This document shows, in pieces, positions 43,508 to 51,674 of a stretch of DNA of 64,000 bases. This stretch comes from Desulfurivibrio alkaliphilus AHT 2 (lineage in GTDB: Bacteria > Desulfobacterota > Desulfobulbia > Desulfobulbales > Desulfurivibrionaceae): positions 372,001 to 436,000 of the forward strand of contig NC_014216.1 of the NCBI RefSeq assembly GCF_000092205.1, written 5' to 3'. The notes beneath the pieces are model-generated. The model was not told where the DNA came from. It did no database searches and was given only the letters and a program-made list of their open reading frames with translations. The position numbers and the translations under genes were made by a program. The first letter of the stretch is position 1, and each line of letters starts with the position of its first letter.

Positions 43508-43556
43508 AATTATTTTCGGATAAGCTAAAATAATTCAGGCATCAGCTTATTGTCAA
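43508..43556 (-). promoter_or_regulatory. Promoter/operator of the DtxR-type regulator
   Basis: Read on the minus strand, TTGACA (43556-43551) is followed at about 18 bp by TATTTT. Two inverted repeats overlap it: AATTATTTT/AAAATAATT (43508-43516 and 43527-43535, perfect 9-bp arms) and ATAAGCT/AGCTTAT (43520-43526 and 43544-43550). This is a likely autoregulatory site. Confidence 0.6.
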
Positions 43557-43569
43557 GCATTTACCCACA

Positions 43570-45852
43570 CTACCATATTTCCCGCAGGCCCTGCTGCTTG
43601 CGGGCCAGATCAACCAAGCGTTCCAGCTCCACCTGCCAGGAGGCATGTACCCGGGCGGCGGAGGGGGCGATGAGTTCCGGCAGGCCGTAGACCAGCCGGT
43701 CGGAAGCCCCGGAGGCCTCGATCACCGCCTCGATGGAACGGGCCCCGAACTTGTATTCGGCCAGCAGCAGCCGCAGCAGCAGCCCCGAGGTCTTGCGGGC
43801 CGCCTTCTTCCAGTGGGTATCCATCTGGTGGGCGATGATGAAGGCCCGCTTGATCAGAATCCGCCGAAGTTTGGCCAACTCCTGGGGGCCGGCCTGGTTG
43901 CAGAGCAGGTCCCGGGGGATCTCGATGTCGTCGATGTCCAGCACAACCCGCAGGCGGCTGAGAAAATCGGGAATTTTCAGGGTGCGCACCAGTTGCCGGG
44001 TGGCCGGCTCGGCGCTTTCCAGCAGTGCGGCCATCCCGTCGTAGCTGGACTTGACCCCGCCGGCAAAGACGAAAATCGAGCGGCCGATGTTGTAGGGCAC
44101 CCCGTGCACATAGGTAATGCCGTCCTGCATGGAGGGCAGGAAGTAGCGCAGGTAGCCGAACTCGTGGTTGTCGTAGCGGCAGTCAAACTCGTCCCAAAAG
44201 ACGATGGGCACTTTGCCTTTGGCCACCGAGGCCCGGATGGCGTCAATGGCGCTGTTGATCTCTTCGGGGCCGTCAAACTGGGTGAGGTTGAACTCGAAGA
44301 AGTCAAAGGGGCTGATGTCGAACCGCCGCCCGATGACCTTGGCCACTTCTTTAACGGCAAATGACTTGCCCGACCCCGGCGGCCCGAACACCCCCACGCA
44401 CAAGGGGCGCTGCACCTGCTCCCGGGAAACATAAGAGTCCATTACGTTCTGCAGGGTCACCACCGGCTCGATCTCCGCCGGATCGGTGGTGCGCAGGTTG
44501 CCGACGCTGAACATCCGCAGGTCGGCAAAACCGTTTTTCCAGCTAACCTCGTTTTTCAAGTAATGCAGCACCTCGGCGATTACCCCGATGCAGTCGTTGG
44601 CCATGCTGCCCATCTGCTCCTTAACGTAAGAGCTCACCGGCCAGGGAAAAAGGCCGCGTACCGCTTCCTTTTTGGTTTCATGCCACTGCTGGCAGGAGAC
44701 CACGTCCAGTTCCTGTTCAAATTCCGGGGTCAGCTGGGCCAGGTCGATGAAACAGGAGTCGCTTTTGGTCTCGACAAAAGAGCAGGGGGTGCCGTCGGGG
44801 AAAGTGGAGGAGAAATCCAACTCCGGAAAGCGCAGCCCGCCGTCGAAGGCGTAGCCGCTTTGATGCAGCAGTTGCCAGTTGTTGAGCAGCCGGGTGGAGT
44901 AGTCGAAAAAGGCGTTGCGGCAAAAATAGGGGCCGCCGGCCTGCAGCCAGTCGCTGGCCAGCAGGCTGGTGGCTAAAGTGTCGTAGCAGGGAGCGGAGCC
45001 TTTGTGCCGGGGCGAGCTTTTCTCCGGCAGGCAGCCGGGCCGGTGGCGGAAATAACCGCCGTCCGGGCCCAGGTACATGATGCCGTGGGGGAACATTTCC
45101 ACGATGATATGGCACGTGAAGCGGCCGTTTTTCCACAGCCCCACCTCGGAGGTCTTGAGCGCTCGCAAGGTCATGGCCACGATGGTTTCCCAGATCACCG
45201 AGCTGTCCATCTCCATGCGGGTGGTTTCCAGATCGGAGAGCCGGCAGAACAGGCAGAATTTGTCGCCGAACTGCTTGGCCCAGCTCTGCCAGTGGGCCAC
45301 CCCGATACCCAGGGCGATGACCCAGGCGTTGGGGTTGAGCTGTTTGAACTCATCACTGGCCGCCGGCGGCCGGCCGCTGTCGTCGATGACCATGATACCC
45401 TGGTTGCCTGCCAGTTGCGGCCGGTTGTCGGGGGTGATTTCCAGTTGGCGGGTGCTGGCTTTGCGGCCCTCCGGGGGCAAAAACTGCTGGAACATGAACC
45501 AGCCATCGGCAGGATCGGTTTCCCGGTCGGCCCGGCGATTCCGGAAAATTTGAAAAATTTCCTTCTGTTCGCCGTAGGTGTGGGAGTCGATGGCGGGGTT
45601 AAGCCCGACCCGGCCCAGGTAAGTGCTCAGCCAGGTGCCGGTCTGTTCCAGGCGCCCCTCTTCGATGCTGATCCGGCCGGCCAGCAGTTCGATCTGATCA
45701 CCGGGATTGTAGCCGTAGGCCGGCAGGCTGCCTTCCCGCAGCAGGCTGACTTCTTTCACCGGCAGGTTGGTAATCTGAACCTTGGATCCCAGCAGCAGCA
45801 GCTTGCTTGCCGGTGCCGCAGAGGCGGTCTGTTTGTTCTGCTCTATGTCCAT
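43570..45852 (-). CDS. Large AAA+ ATPase with unrecognised N-terminal domain
   Basis: A 760-residue protein from ATG 45852, chosen because AGGAGG lies six bases upstream (45859-45864). The C-terminal half has an AAA+ core: Walker A GVFGPPGSGKSFAVKEV (about residue 500), Walker B PIVFWDEFDCR and sensor-like FVFAGGVKSSYDG. The N-terminal half (about 120-330) contains MVIDDSGRPP, NAWVIALGIG and MFPHGIMYLGPDGGYF. From memory this recalls a ribokinase-like domain found fused to AAA+ modules in some bacterial proteins, but confidence in that is low. The middle region has several Cys residues. It stands alone between gdp-fucose genes and the DtxR regulator. Function unknown. Confidence 0.8.
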   Translation of the reverse strand: MDIEQNKQTASAAPASKLLLLGSKVQITNLPVKEVSLLREGSLPAYGYNPGDQIELLAGRISIEEGRLEQTGTWLSTYLGRVGLNPAIDSHTYGEQKEIFQIFRNRRADRETDPADGWFMFQQFLPPEGRKASTRQLEITPDNRPQLAGNQGIMVIDDSGRPPAASDEFKQLNPNAWVIALGIGVAHWQSWAKQFGDKFCLFCRLSDLETTRMEMDSSVIWETIVAMTLRALKTSEVGLWKNGRFTCHIIVEMFPHGIMYLGPDGGYFRHRPGCLPEKSSPRHKGSAPCYDTLATSLLASDWLQAGGPYFCRNAFFDYSTRLLNNWQLLHQSGYAFDGGLRFPELDFSSTFPDGTPCSFVETKSDSCFIDLAQLTPEFEQELDVVSCQQWHETKKEAVRGLFPWPVSSYVKEQMGSMANDCIGVIAEVLHYLKNEVSWKNGFADLRMFSVGNLRTTDPAEIEPVVTLQNVMDSYVSREQVQRPLCVGVFGPPGSGKSFAVKEVAKVIGRRFDISPFDFFEFNLTQFDGPEEINSAIDAIRASVAKGKVPIVFWDEFDCRYDNHEFGYLRYFLPSMQDGITYVHGVPYNIGRSIFVFAGGVKSSYDGMAALLESAEPATRQLVRTLKIPDFLSRLRVVLDIDDIEIPRDLLCNQAGPQELAKLRRILIKRAFIIAHQMDTHWKKAARKTSGLLLRLLLAEYKFGARSIEAVIEASGASDRLVYGLPELIAPSAARVHASWQVELERLVDLARKQQGLREIW

Positions 45853-45923
45853 AAGGGGCCTCCTGGTGCGTTGTAACTTAATCAAATTTTAATCTGTAGA
45901 GCAAACCGTGAAAAGGGTATCGG

Positions 45924-46895
45924 TCAGCCAAGGGCGCTTTCCTGGTGGGCCAGCAACCAGTGATAGGTCTCGCGCAGCCCTCTTTCCAAGGGGATTTGCG
46001 GTTGCCAGCCCAGAGCCTTGATCCGGGAAATATCAAGCAGTTTGCGAGGGGTTCCGTCAGGCTGGTTGCGGTCAAAAACCAGCCGGCCGGTAAAACCGGT
46101 GATATTGGCGATGGTGGCCGCCAGTTCGGCAATGGTGCAGTCAAGTCCTGTGCCCACATTAACATAGGAGCGCATGGGCCGGGTTTGCGCAGCCCAGTCC
46201 TCCCGGGGGAGATTCATCAGGAAGACGGCGGCGGTGGCCAGGTCGTCAACATGGAGAAATTCTCGCCGGGGACTGCCGCTGCCCCAGATAACCACCTCGT
46301 CGGCACCGGTTTCCCTGGCCTGGTGAATACGGCGCAGCAGAGCAGGGATCACATGGCTGTGGAGCGGGTGAAAATTGTCGTTGGGGCCGTAAAGGTTGGT
46401 GGGGATAATGCTCCGATAATCGCGGCAATGCTGGCGGTTGTAGCTTTCACACAGCTTGATGCCGGCAATCTTGGCGACGGCGTATGGCTCGTTGGTGGAT
46501 TCCAGGAAACCGTCAAGCAACGCTTCCTCGCGCATGGGCTGGGGGGCCAATTTGGGGTAAATACACGAGGAACCGAGGAAAAGGAGTTTGTTTACTTCAG
46601 CGGTATGGGCGGCATGGATGATATTGCACGCGATCATCAGGTTTTCATAAATAAATTCGGCCGGGTAGCTATTGTTGGCCAGAATACCGCCGGCTTTGGC
46701 TGCCGCCAGATAGATCTGGTCAATTGCGGTGGCCCGGAAAAAATCAGACACCTGCTTTTGGTCTTGCAGATCAAGCTCACTCCGGTCGCGGGTAATGAGT
46801 TCAATGTGCTTGCAAGGGGCAAGCTGCCGGACAATGGCTGAGCCCACCATGCCGCGGTGGCCGGCCACGTAAACACGCTGTTTGGTGGTCAACAC
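45924..46895 (-). CDS. fcl: GDP-L-fucose synthase
   Basis: A 323-residue epimerase/reductase of the short-chain dehydrogenase family that converts GDP-4-keto-6-deoxymannose to GDP-L-fucose. The NADP-binding [14 protein letters not shown], the catalytic [11 protein letters not shown] (YxxxK), [21 protein letters not shown] and [15 protein letters not shown] are typical. It lies 39 bp downstream of gmd on the same strand, the standard pair for making GDP-fucose for surface glycans. Length is normal. Confidence 0.95.
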   Translation of the reverse strand: MLTTKQRVYVAGHRGMVGSAIVRQLAPCKHIELITRDRSELDLQDQKQVSDFFRATAIDQIYLAAAKAGGILANNSYPAEFIYENLMIACNIIHAAHTAEVNKLLFLGSSCIYPKLAPQPMREEALLDGFLESTNEPYAVAKIAGIKLCESYNRQHCRDYRSIIPTNLYGPNDNFHPLHSHVIPALLRRIHQARETGADEVVIWGSGSPRREFLHVDDLATAAVFLMNLPREDWAAQTRPMRSYVNVGTGLDCTIAELAATIANITGFTGRLVFDRNQPDGTPRKLLDISRIKALGWQPQIPLERGLRETYHWLLAHQESALG

Positions 46896-46934
46896 TGATC
46901 TCCCGTTGTGTTCCAGTGAGGCAACCGTAGCTGG

Positions 46935-48017
46935 TTATTCATGATAATTGCAGGTATCGTAGCCGTGCCGTTTAACCAGGTCGTCACGTTCGGCGGTCTT
47001 TAGATCTTCTCTTACCATTTCAGCCACCAGTTCCTTAAAGCTGGTCTTGGGTGTCCAGCCCAGCTTTTCCCTTGCCTTGCCGGCATCGCCAAGCAGGGTA
47101 TCCACCTCGGTGGGTCTGAAGTAGCGGGGGTCTATGGCCACTATGCAGTGCCCGTCGGCATCGTAACCCTTTTCCGCCACCCCTTCCCCTTGCCAGTTTA
47201 AGCTGATACCCAACTCCGCCGCAGCGGTGTTGACAAAGTCCCGCACCGAATAATGCCGGCCACTGGCAATGACAAAGTCTTCCGGCTGTTGCTGCTGCAG
47301 CATCAACCATTGCATTTCCACGTAATCCCGGGCGTGCCCCCAGTCCCGACTGGCATTCAAGTTGCCCAGGTATAAGCGTTCCTGGAGTCCGAGTTTGATC
47401 CGGGCCAGCGCCCGTGTAATTTTGCGGGTTACGAAGGTTTCGCCCCGTACCGGTGATTCATGATTGAACAGGATTCCGTTGCAAGCGTACATTCCGTAGG
47501 CTTCGCGGTAGTTAACCACAATCCAGTGAGCGTAGAGCTTGGCCACGGCATAGGGGCTGCGGGGGTAGAAAGGGGTGTTTTCCCGCTGGGGGGTTTCCTG
47601 TACCAGGCCATACAACTCAGAAGTCGAGGCCTGGTAAAAGCGGGTTTTATTTTCCAGGCCCAAGATGCGGATGGCCTCCAGCAGGCGCAGCACTCCGAGG
47701 GCGTCGGAGTTGGCTGTATATTCAGGTTCTTCAAAGGAAACCGCCACGTGACTTTGAGCAGCCAGGTTGTAGATCTCGTCGGGCTGCACTTGCTGAATAA
47801 TGCGGATCAGGCTGCTGGAGTCGGTCATGTCGCCGTGGTGAAGAATAAAACGCCGGTTTTTGATCTCCGGCCCTTCATAAAGGTGGTCTATGCGGTCGGT
47901 ATTGAAAAGAGAGGTGCGCCGCTTGAGACCATGTACTTCGTATCCTTTTTGTAAGAGCAATTCAGCCAGATAGGCGCCATCCTGGCCGGTGACTCCGGTG
48001 ATAAACGCTTTTTTCAT
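46935..48017 (-). CDS. gmd: GDP-mannose 4,6-dehydratase
   Basis: A 360-residue enzyme that makes GDP-4-keto-6-deoxymannose from GDP-mannose. It has the NADP-binding [15 protein letters not shown], the active-site [16 protein letters not shown] and the substrate-binding [20 protein letters not shown] and [17 protein letters not shown]. The fcl gene follows. The product should feed the glycosyltransferase cluster at 56.8-64 kb, about 9 kb away. Confidence 0.96.
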   Translation of the reverse strand: MKKAFITGVTGQDGAYLAELLLQKGYEVHGLKRRTSLFNTDRIDHLYEGPEIKNRRFILHHGDMTDSSSLIRIIQQVQPDEIYNLAAQSHVAVSFEEPEYTANSDALGVLRLLEAIRILGLENKTRFYQASTSELYGLVQETPQRENTPFYPRSPYAVAKLYAHWIVVNYREAYGMYACNGILFNHESPVRGETFVTRKITRALARIKLGLQERLYLGNLNASRDWGHARDYVEMQWLMLQQQQPEDFVIASGRHYSVRDFVNTAAAELGISLNWQGEGVAEKGYDADGHCIVAIDPRYFRPTEVDTLLGDAGKAREKLGWTPKTSFKELVAEMVREDLKTAERDDLVKRHGYDTCNYHE

Positions 48018-48191
48018 TGCTGGTTACCTCTAACCCTGGGAGTTGTCGAATGTCTTGGCGCCAGTTTGCTGCAAAGAGCAATCTCCGTCAATTGGTTTTT
48101 CTTGCCGCCACGAGTTAAGTTGGATGATTCGCTTGTTGAAAAAACATTGCCGTTCTTTTAAGCCAACAGCCGTAAAAGAGTAACTGTTTAT

Positions 48192-48213
48192 GGGGTACCC
48201 CGTGATTGCTTAC
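48192..48213 (+). repeat. Short palindrome-containing repeat upstream of gmd
   Basis: GGGGTACCCC followed by GTGATTGCTTAC. It is related to the units at 22492-22513, 22535-22557 and 37726-37751. The rest of the 257-bp gap between gmd and pgpA holds nothing that I recognise. Confidence 0.45.
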
Positions 48214-48274
48214 GTCGCCGGCAGCCTGTCGTCTAATGTGCCAAATATCGGCGCACTGCGTGTTGCTGTGCGGT

Positions 48275-48742
48275 TCAAGCGCCGCCGATGGCCGGGAAAA
48301 AGTACAGCAGCAGATGGATGCAGCCCAGGGCGTAAAGGCCGGCCAGCAGGTCGTCCAGCACGATGCCCAGGCCGCCGTGGCAGCGCCGGTCGATGAAGCG
48401 GATGGGGAAGGGCTTTAAGATGTCGAAGAATCGGAACAGCACAAAGGCAAGCAGCCAGGCTGTGAAAGTGGCGGGCACGGCAATCAGGGCGATCAGCATC
48501 CCGGCGACCTCGTCGATCACCACCATGCCGGGGTCGGGCCGATCGAGAATTTTTTCAGCCATGCCGGAGATGATCACCGCCAGCACAATGATCCCCGCCA
48601 GGCTCAAAGCGTAAAGCTGCCAGGACAGGCCCATGATGGCCCAGTGCACCGGAAAGGCCGCCAGGGTGCCCCAGGTACCGGGGGCCTTGGGCAACCGGCC
48701 CAGGCCAAAGCCGGTGGCCAGCAGCATGATCAATTTATCCAT
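48275..48742 (-). CDS. pgpA: Phosphatidylglycerophosphatase A
   Basis: A 155-residue membrane enzyme that removes phosphate from phosphatidylglycerophosphate. The N-terminal motif GLGRLPKAPGTWGTLAAFP, the acidic VVIDEVAGM and the RFFDILKPFPIR motif are diagnostic, and about three or four TM helices are present. The ATG at 48742 overlaps the end of larC by 8 bp, indicating translational coupling. Longer upstream readings run inside larC and are rejected. Confidence 0.93.
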   Translation of the reverse strand: MDKLIMLLATGFGLGRLPKAPGTWGTLAAFPVHWAIMGLSWQLYALSLAGIIVLAVIISGMAEKILDRPDPGMVVIDEVAGMLIALIAVPATFTAWLLAFVLFRFFDILKPFPIRFIDRRCHGGLGIVLDDLLAGLYALGCIHLLLYFFPAIGGA

Positions 48743-49958
48743 TGGGCTTCTCCTCCTGACCGGGGGCGGGGCATGGTCGGCACTGCTCCGGCGGCATGGC
48801 GGCCACCAGCGTATGGACTTGCAGCAGCGGCACCTTATGGCGCAAGGCCGCGGCCCGGCAGGATTCATATTCGGGGTAAAGGCGTTCTCCGCCCGGGGCT
48901 TTGACCTTTTTGACCGCGATCTCCCCCCATGGGGTGGTCACCACTCCCGTTTGCCGGGGCAGGGTTTGGCGCTGCTGGCGATGAAAACGCAGGCCGATGG
49001 CGGTGGTTTCACTGAGCAGGCATTCTTTAAGGGCCGGGGCTGCCGCCGGTTCGCCAAGTACCCGCAGCAGGTAGCCGGGCCGGCCCTTTTTCATCAGCAG
49101 CGGGGTCAGGGAGACATCCAGGGCGCCCAGGCTGAAAAGGCGGTCGCAAAGATGGGGGAAACCCTCGGCGGCCCAGTCGTCAAGCTGGGTTTCGATAACC
49201 TCCACCGCCTGGGCCTCGGCCACCGGTTCCGAGCGGCCGAGCAGCAGCCGCAGCAGGTTGGGTTTGCCGTCGGGGCGCTCCCGGCCGCCGGCCCCGTAAC
49301 CGACTTGCTCAATGCTCATGGGCGGCGGCGGCCCAAAATCATCCGCCAGGGCCTTGATGACCGCCGCGCCGGTGGGGGTAACCAGTTCCATCTCCAGATC
49401 CAGGCCGTAAACCGGCACCTCGCGCAACAGTTCCAGGGTGGCGGGGGCCGGCAGGGGCAGAGGGCCGTGGCTGCTCTCCACCCAGCCGCGGGCTAGAGGC
49501 AGCGGGGAGCAGACCAGGCGTTCCAGCCCGAAGTAATGCAGACCGGCCGCCACCCCGACGATGTCGACCAGGGAATCGATCGCCCCCACTTCATGGAAAT
49601 GCACCTTTTCCGGCGGTTGGCCGTGAACCTTGCCTTCGGCGGCGGCCAGAGCGGCGAAAACGGCCAGGGCGTGGTCACGCACGCCGGCATCCAGCCGGGC
49701 CCCCTCAAGCAGAGCCCTGATGCTCTGCCAGTCGCGCCGGGGCTGGACGGCGGTATCGTCCTGGACAACCTGCAGTCGCCCGCTTTGCAGTGCCCCCCGC
49801 TGCACCCGGGTAAATTCCAGCCGGTAGCCGCGCAACCCCAGCCCGGCCAACTGTTCATCAAGATAAGCGCGGGGCAGCCCGGCATCCAGCAGCGCCGCCA
49901 GCAGCATATCCCCGGCAACCCCGGAAAAACAGTCCAGATAAGCAATGTTACCGGTCAT
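48735..49958 (-). CDS. larC: Nickel pincer cofactor biosynthesis protein LarC
   Basis: A 407-residue LarC, the CTP-dependent cyclometallase that inserts nickel into the pyridinium dithiocarboxylate pincer cofactor of LarA-type racemases. The start MTGNIAYLDCFSGVAGDMLL, the metal-binding VHFHEVGAIDSLVDIVG and the C-terminal domain ETQLDDWAAEG and ALDVSLTPLLMKKGRPG are characteristic. In Lactiplantibacillus larC is split by a programmed frameshift; here it is one continuous frame. It is followed by pgpA with an 8-bp overlap. The other lar genes are not in the window. Confidence 0.94.
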   Translation of the reverse strand: MTGNIAYLDCFSGVAGDMLLAALLDAGLPRAYLDEQLAGLGLRGYRLEFTRVQRGALQSGRLQVVQDDTAVQPRRDWQSIRALLEGARLDAGVRDHALAVFAALAAAEGKVHGQPPEKVHFHEVGAIDSLVDIVGVAAGLHYFGLERLVCSPLPLARGWVESSHGPLPLPAPATLELLREVPVYGLDLEMELVTPTGAAVIKALADDFGPPPPMSIEQVGYGAGGRERPDGKPNLLRLLLGRSEPVAEAQAVEVIETQLDDWAAEGFPHLCDRLFSLGALDVSLTPLLMKKGRPGYLLRVLGEPAAAPALKECLLSETTAIGLRFHRQQRQTLPRQTGVVTTPWGEIAVKKVKAPGGERLYPEYESCRAAALRHKVPLLQVHTLVAAMPPEQCRPCPAPGQEEKPNG

Positions 49959-49959
49959 G

Positions 49960-50109
49960 ATAAACGCTCGCCAAGGCCGCTTGCCATTTGCTTTACGGGC
50001 TGTAAACCTTCAGCAGTGCCGCAGATTCCGGCAAGCAGCCGGGCGCCGCGTACCCCAGGTACGCAAGCCGGGCTGCTTGCCGGAAGATGTGGTGCTGCTG
50101 GAGGTTTAC
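49960..50109 (-). repeat. 150-bp hairpin-tail element, copy E (divergent)
   Basis: Reverse orientation: hairpin 50002-50109, with tail 49960-50001. It fills the fmt-larC gap almost exactly. Stems that read TTCGGGC/GCCCGAA and CAGCCAGGC/GCCTGGCTG in other copies read TTCCGGC/GCCGGAA and CAGCCCGGC/GCCCGGCTG-type here, so both arms have changed together. Confidence 0.88.
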
Positions 50110-50112
50110 CGG

Positions 50113-51069
50113 TCATGTTCCTAGTTTTTGGCCCAGCTTCAGGGGGTGGCCGCGGTGAAAGGCGCCGATGGGCAGCCGTTTGCCGCCTTCCCGCTGGATT
50201 TCCTCCACCAGCAGGCAACCTTCACCGGTGGCGATCCCCAGCAAATTGTTTTCCGGTTGCAGCATGGTGATGGTGCCCGGTGGCGCGCCGGCGGGTTCCG
50301 AGGCCGTGGCAGGTTTGAAGAGCCGGAGGATTTGACCTTCCAGGGTGGTTCGGGCCAGGGGCCAGGGGTCCAGGCCGCGGATCAGGCAGGAGATTTTGGT
50401 TGCCGGCAGCTTCCAGTCGATATCCGCCATGGTCTTGCACAGCAGCGGGGCCATGGTGGCCTGTGTATCGTCCTGTTTAATCGGGGGGAGTTGGTCGGCC
50501 TTGAGCAGCTCCAGGGCTTCCACCAGGGCCTGGCCGCCTAAAGCGGACATCCTGGCCGCCAGGCTGCCGCTGGTGTCGTCGTCATGGATGGGCATTCGCC
50601 TTTGCAGGAGAATATCGCCGGTGTCCATGCCCTCGTCCATCTGCATGATGGTCACCCCGGTTTCCGCCTCGCCGTTGATGATCGCCCACTGGATGGGGGC
50701 CGCCCCCCGGTAGGCCGGCAGCAGGGAACCGTGGATATTGATGGTGCCCAGGGGCGGCAGATTCAGCAGCGGCCCGGGCAGGATGCGACCGTAGGCCGCC
50801 ACCACCAGCAGATCGGGCTGGTAACTTCTGATTTCGTCCAGGAACTCGTCGGTCCTGATCTTGCTGGGCTGCAGCACCGGAATACCCTTGTGCTCGGCCA
50901 GTTCCTTGGTGGGCGGCGGGCTTAGTTTCTTGCCCCGCCCCTTGGGCCGGTCGGGTTGGCAAACCACCGCCGCAACCTCTTCGCCGTGATCCAGCAAGGC
51001 CTGCAGGGGGGCGACGGCAAACTCCGGGGTGCCCATGTAGATGATTCGGTAGGGCCGGCTCCGGCTCAC
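50113..51069 (-). CDS. fmt: Methionyl-tRNA formyltransferase
   Basis: A 318-residue Fmt that formylates initiator Met-tRNA using 10-formyltetrahydrofolate. The motifs IYMGTPEFAVAPLQAL, catalytic INIHGSLLPAYRGAAPIQWA and GVTIMQMDEGMDTGDILL are present, followed by the C-terminal barrel domain. It overlaps def by 4 bp, the usual def-fmt coupling, and ends the galU-priA-def-fmt run. Length is normal. Confidence 0.97.
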   Translation of the reverse strand: MSRSRPYRIIYMGTPEFAVAPLQALLDHGEEVAAVVCQPDRPKGRGKKLSPPPTKELAEHKGIPVLQPSKIRTDEFLDEIRSYQPDLLVVAAYGRILPGPLLNLPPLGTINIHGSLLPAYRGAAPIQWAIINGEAETGVTIMQMDEGMDTGDILLQRRMPIHDDDTSGSLAARMSALGGQALVEALELLKADQLPPIKQDDTQATMAPLLCKTMADIDWKLPATKISCLIRGLDPWPLARTTLEGQILRLFKPATASEPAGAPPGTITMLQPENNLLGIATGEGCLLVEEIQREGGKRLPIGAFHRGHPLKLGQKLGT

Positions 51070-51668
51070 GGTTTTTCCTCCGCCTGCATAATTTTTTTCA
51101 GTTTTTTGCGGTAGAGGGTGCGTTTCAGCGGGCTGATGCGGTCGATGAACAGGGTGCCGTCGAGGTGGTCCAGTTCATGCTGGATCACCCGGGCGAAAAA
51201 ATCTTCGGCGACAAAATCCAGCGGCTGGCCGCTCAGGTCCTGGGCTTTGACCCTGATCCGGGCAAAGCGTTTGACGTTGGTGGCGTACTCGCGGACGCTG
51301 AGGCAGCCCTCCTCGTCCACCTGCTGCCCCTCGGCCTCGACAATTTCGGGGTTGATTAGCACCAGTGACGGCGCCAGCTCTTCCTCGGAAGGGGGGGAAG
51401 GGGGGGAGGGGGCCGCCTCGCCGGCCTCGCCGTGCTCCTGGGCCAGGGCCGCCCGCTGTTCTTCGTCCAGGGTCACCCGGCCGGCGATTACCACCACCCG
51501 CAGGGGCACCCCGATTTGCGGCGCCGCCAGCCCCACCCCGGGGGCGGCGTGCATGGTCTCGATCATGTCGAGGGCCAGCCGCCGCAGTTCATCGTTGAAT
51601 TCGCTCACCGGTTTGGCCCGGCTCTTAAGGGAGGGCACCGGAAATTGGACAATGGGTTGAATAGCCAT
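51066..51668 (-). CDS. def: Peptide deformylase with low-complexity insertion
   Basis: A 200-residue deformylase that removes formyl from nascent N-termini. All three motifs are present: GVGLAAPQIGV, EEGCLSV and the metal-binding VIQHELDHLDG. An insertion of about 35 residues (about 80-115) separates the first two motifs. It includes a PSPPSPPSEEE-type stretch that is encoded by closely spaced runs of seven, seven and five C on the coding strand (G runs at 51391-51412 as shown). Typical deformylases are about 165-175 residues. The insertion lies in a surface loop by homology. It is coupled to fmt and follows priA by 6 bp. Confidence 0.95.
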   Translation of the reverse strand: MAIQPIVQFPVPSLKSRAKPVSEFNDELRRLALDMIETMHAAPGVGLAAPQIGVPLRVVVIAGRVTLDEEQRAALAQEHGEAGEAAPSPPSPPSEEELAPSLVLINPEIVEAEGQQVDEEGCLSVREYATNVKRFARIRVKAQDLSGQPLDFVAEDFFARVIQHELDHLDGTLFIDRISPLKRTLYRKKLKKIMQAEEKP

Positions 51669-51674
51669 GGGGTT

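Noticed and set aside
48735-49958. Possible programmed frameshift in larC as in Lactiplantibacillus
   Set aside because: The gene is one continuous frame with N- and C-terminal domains intact.
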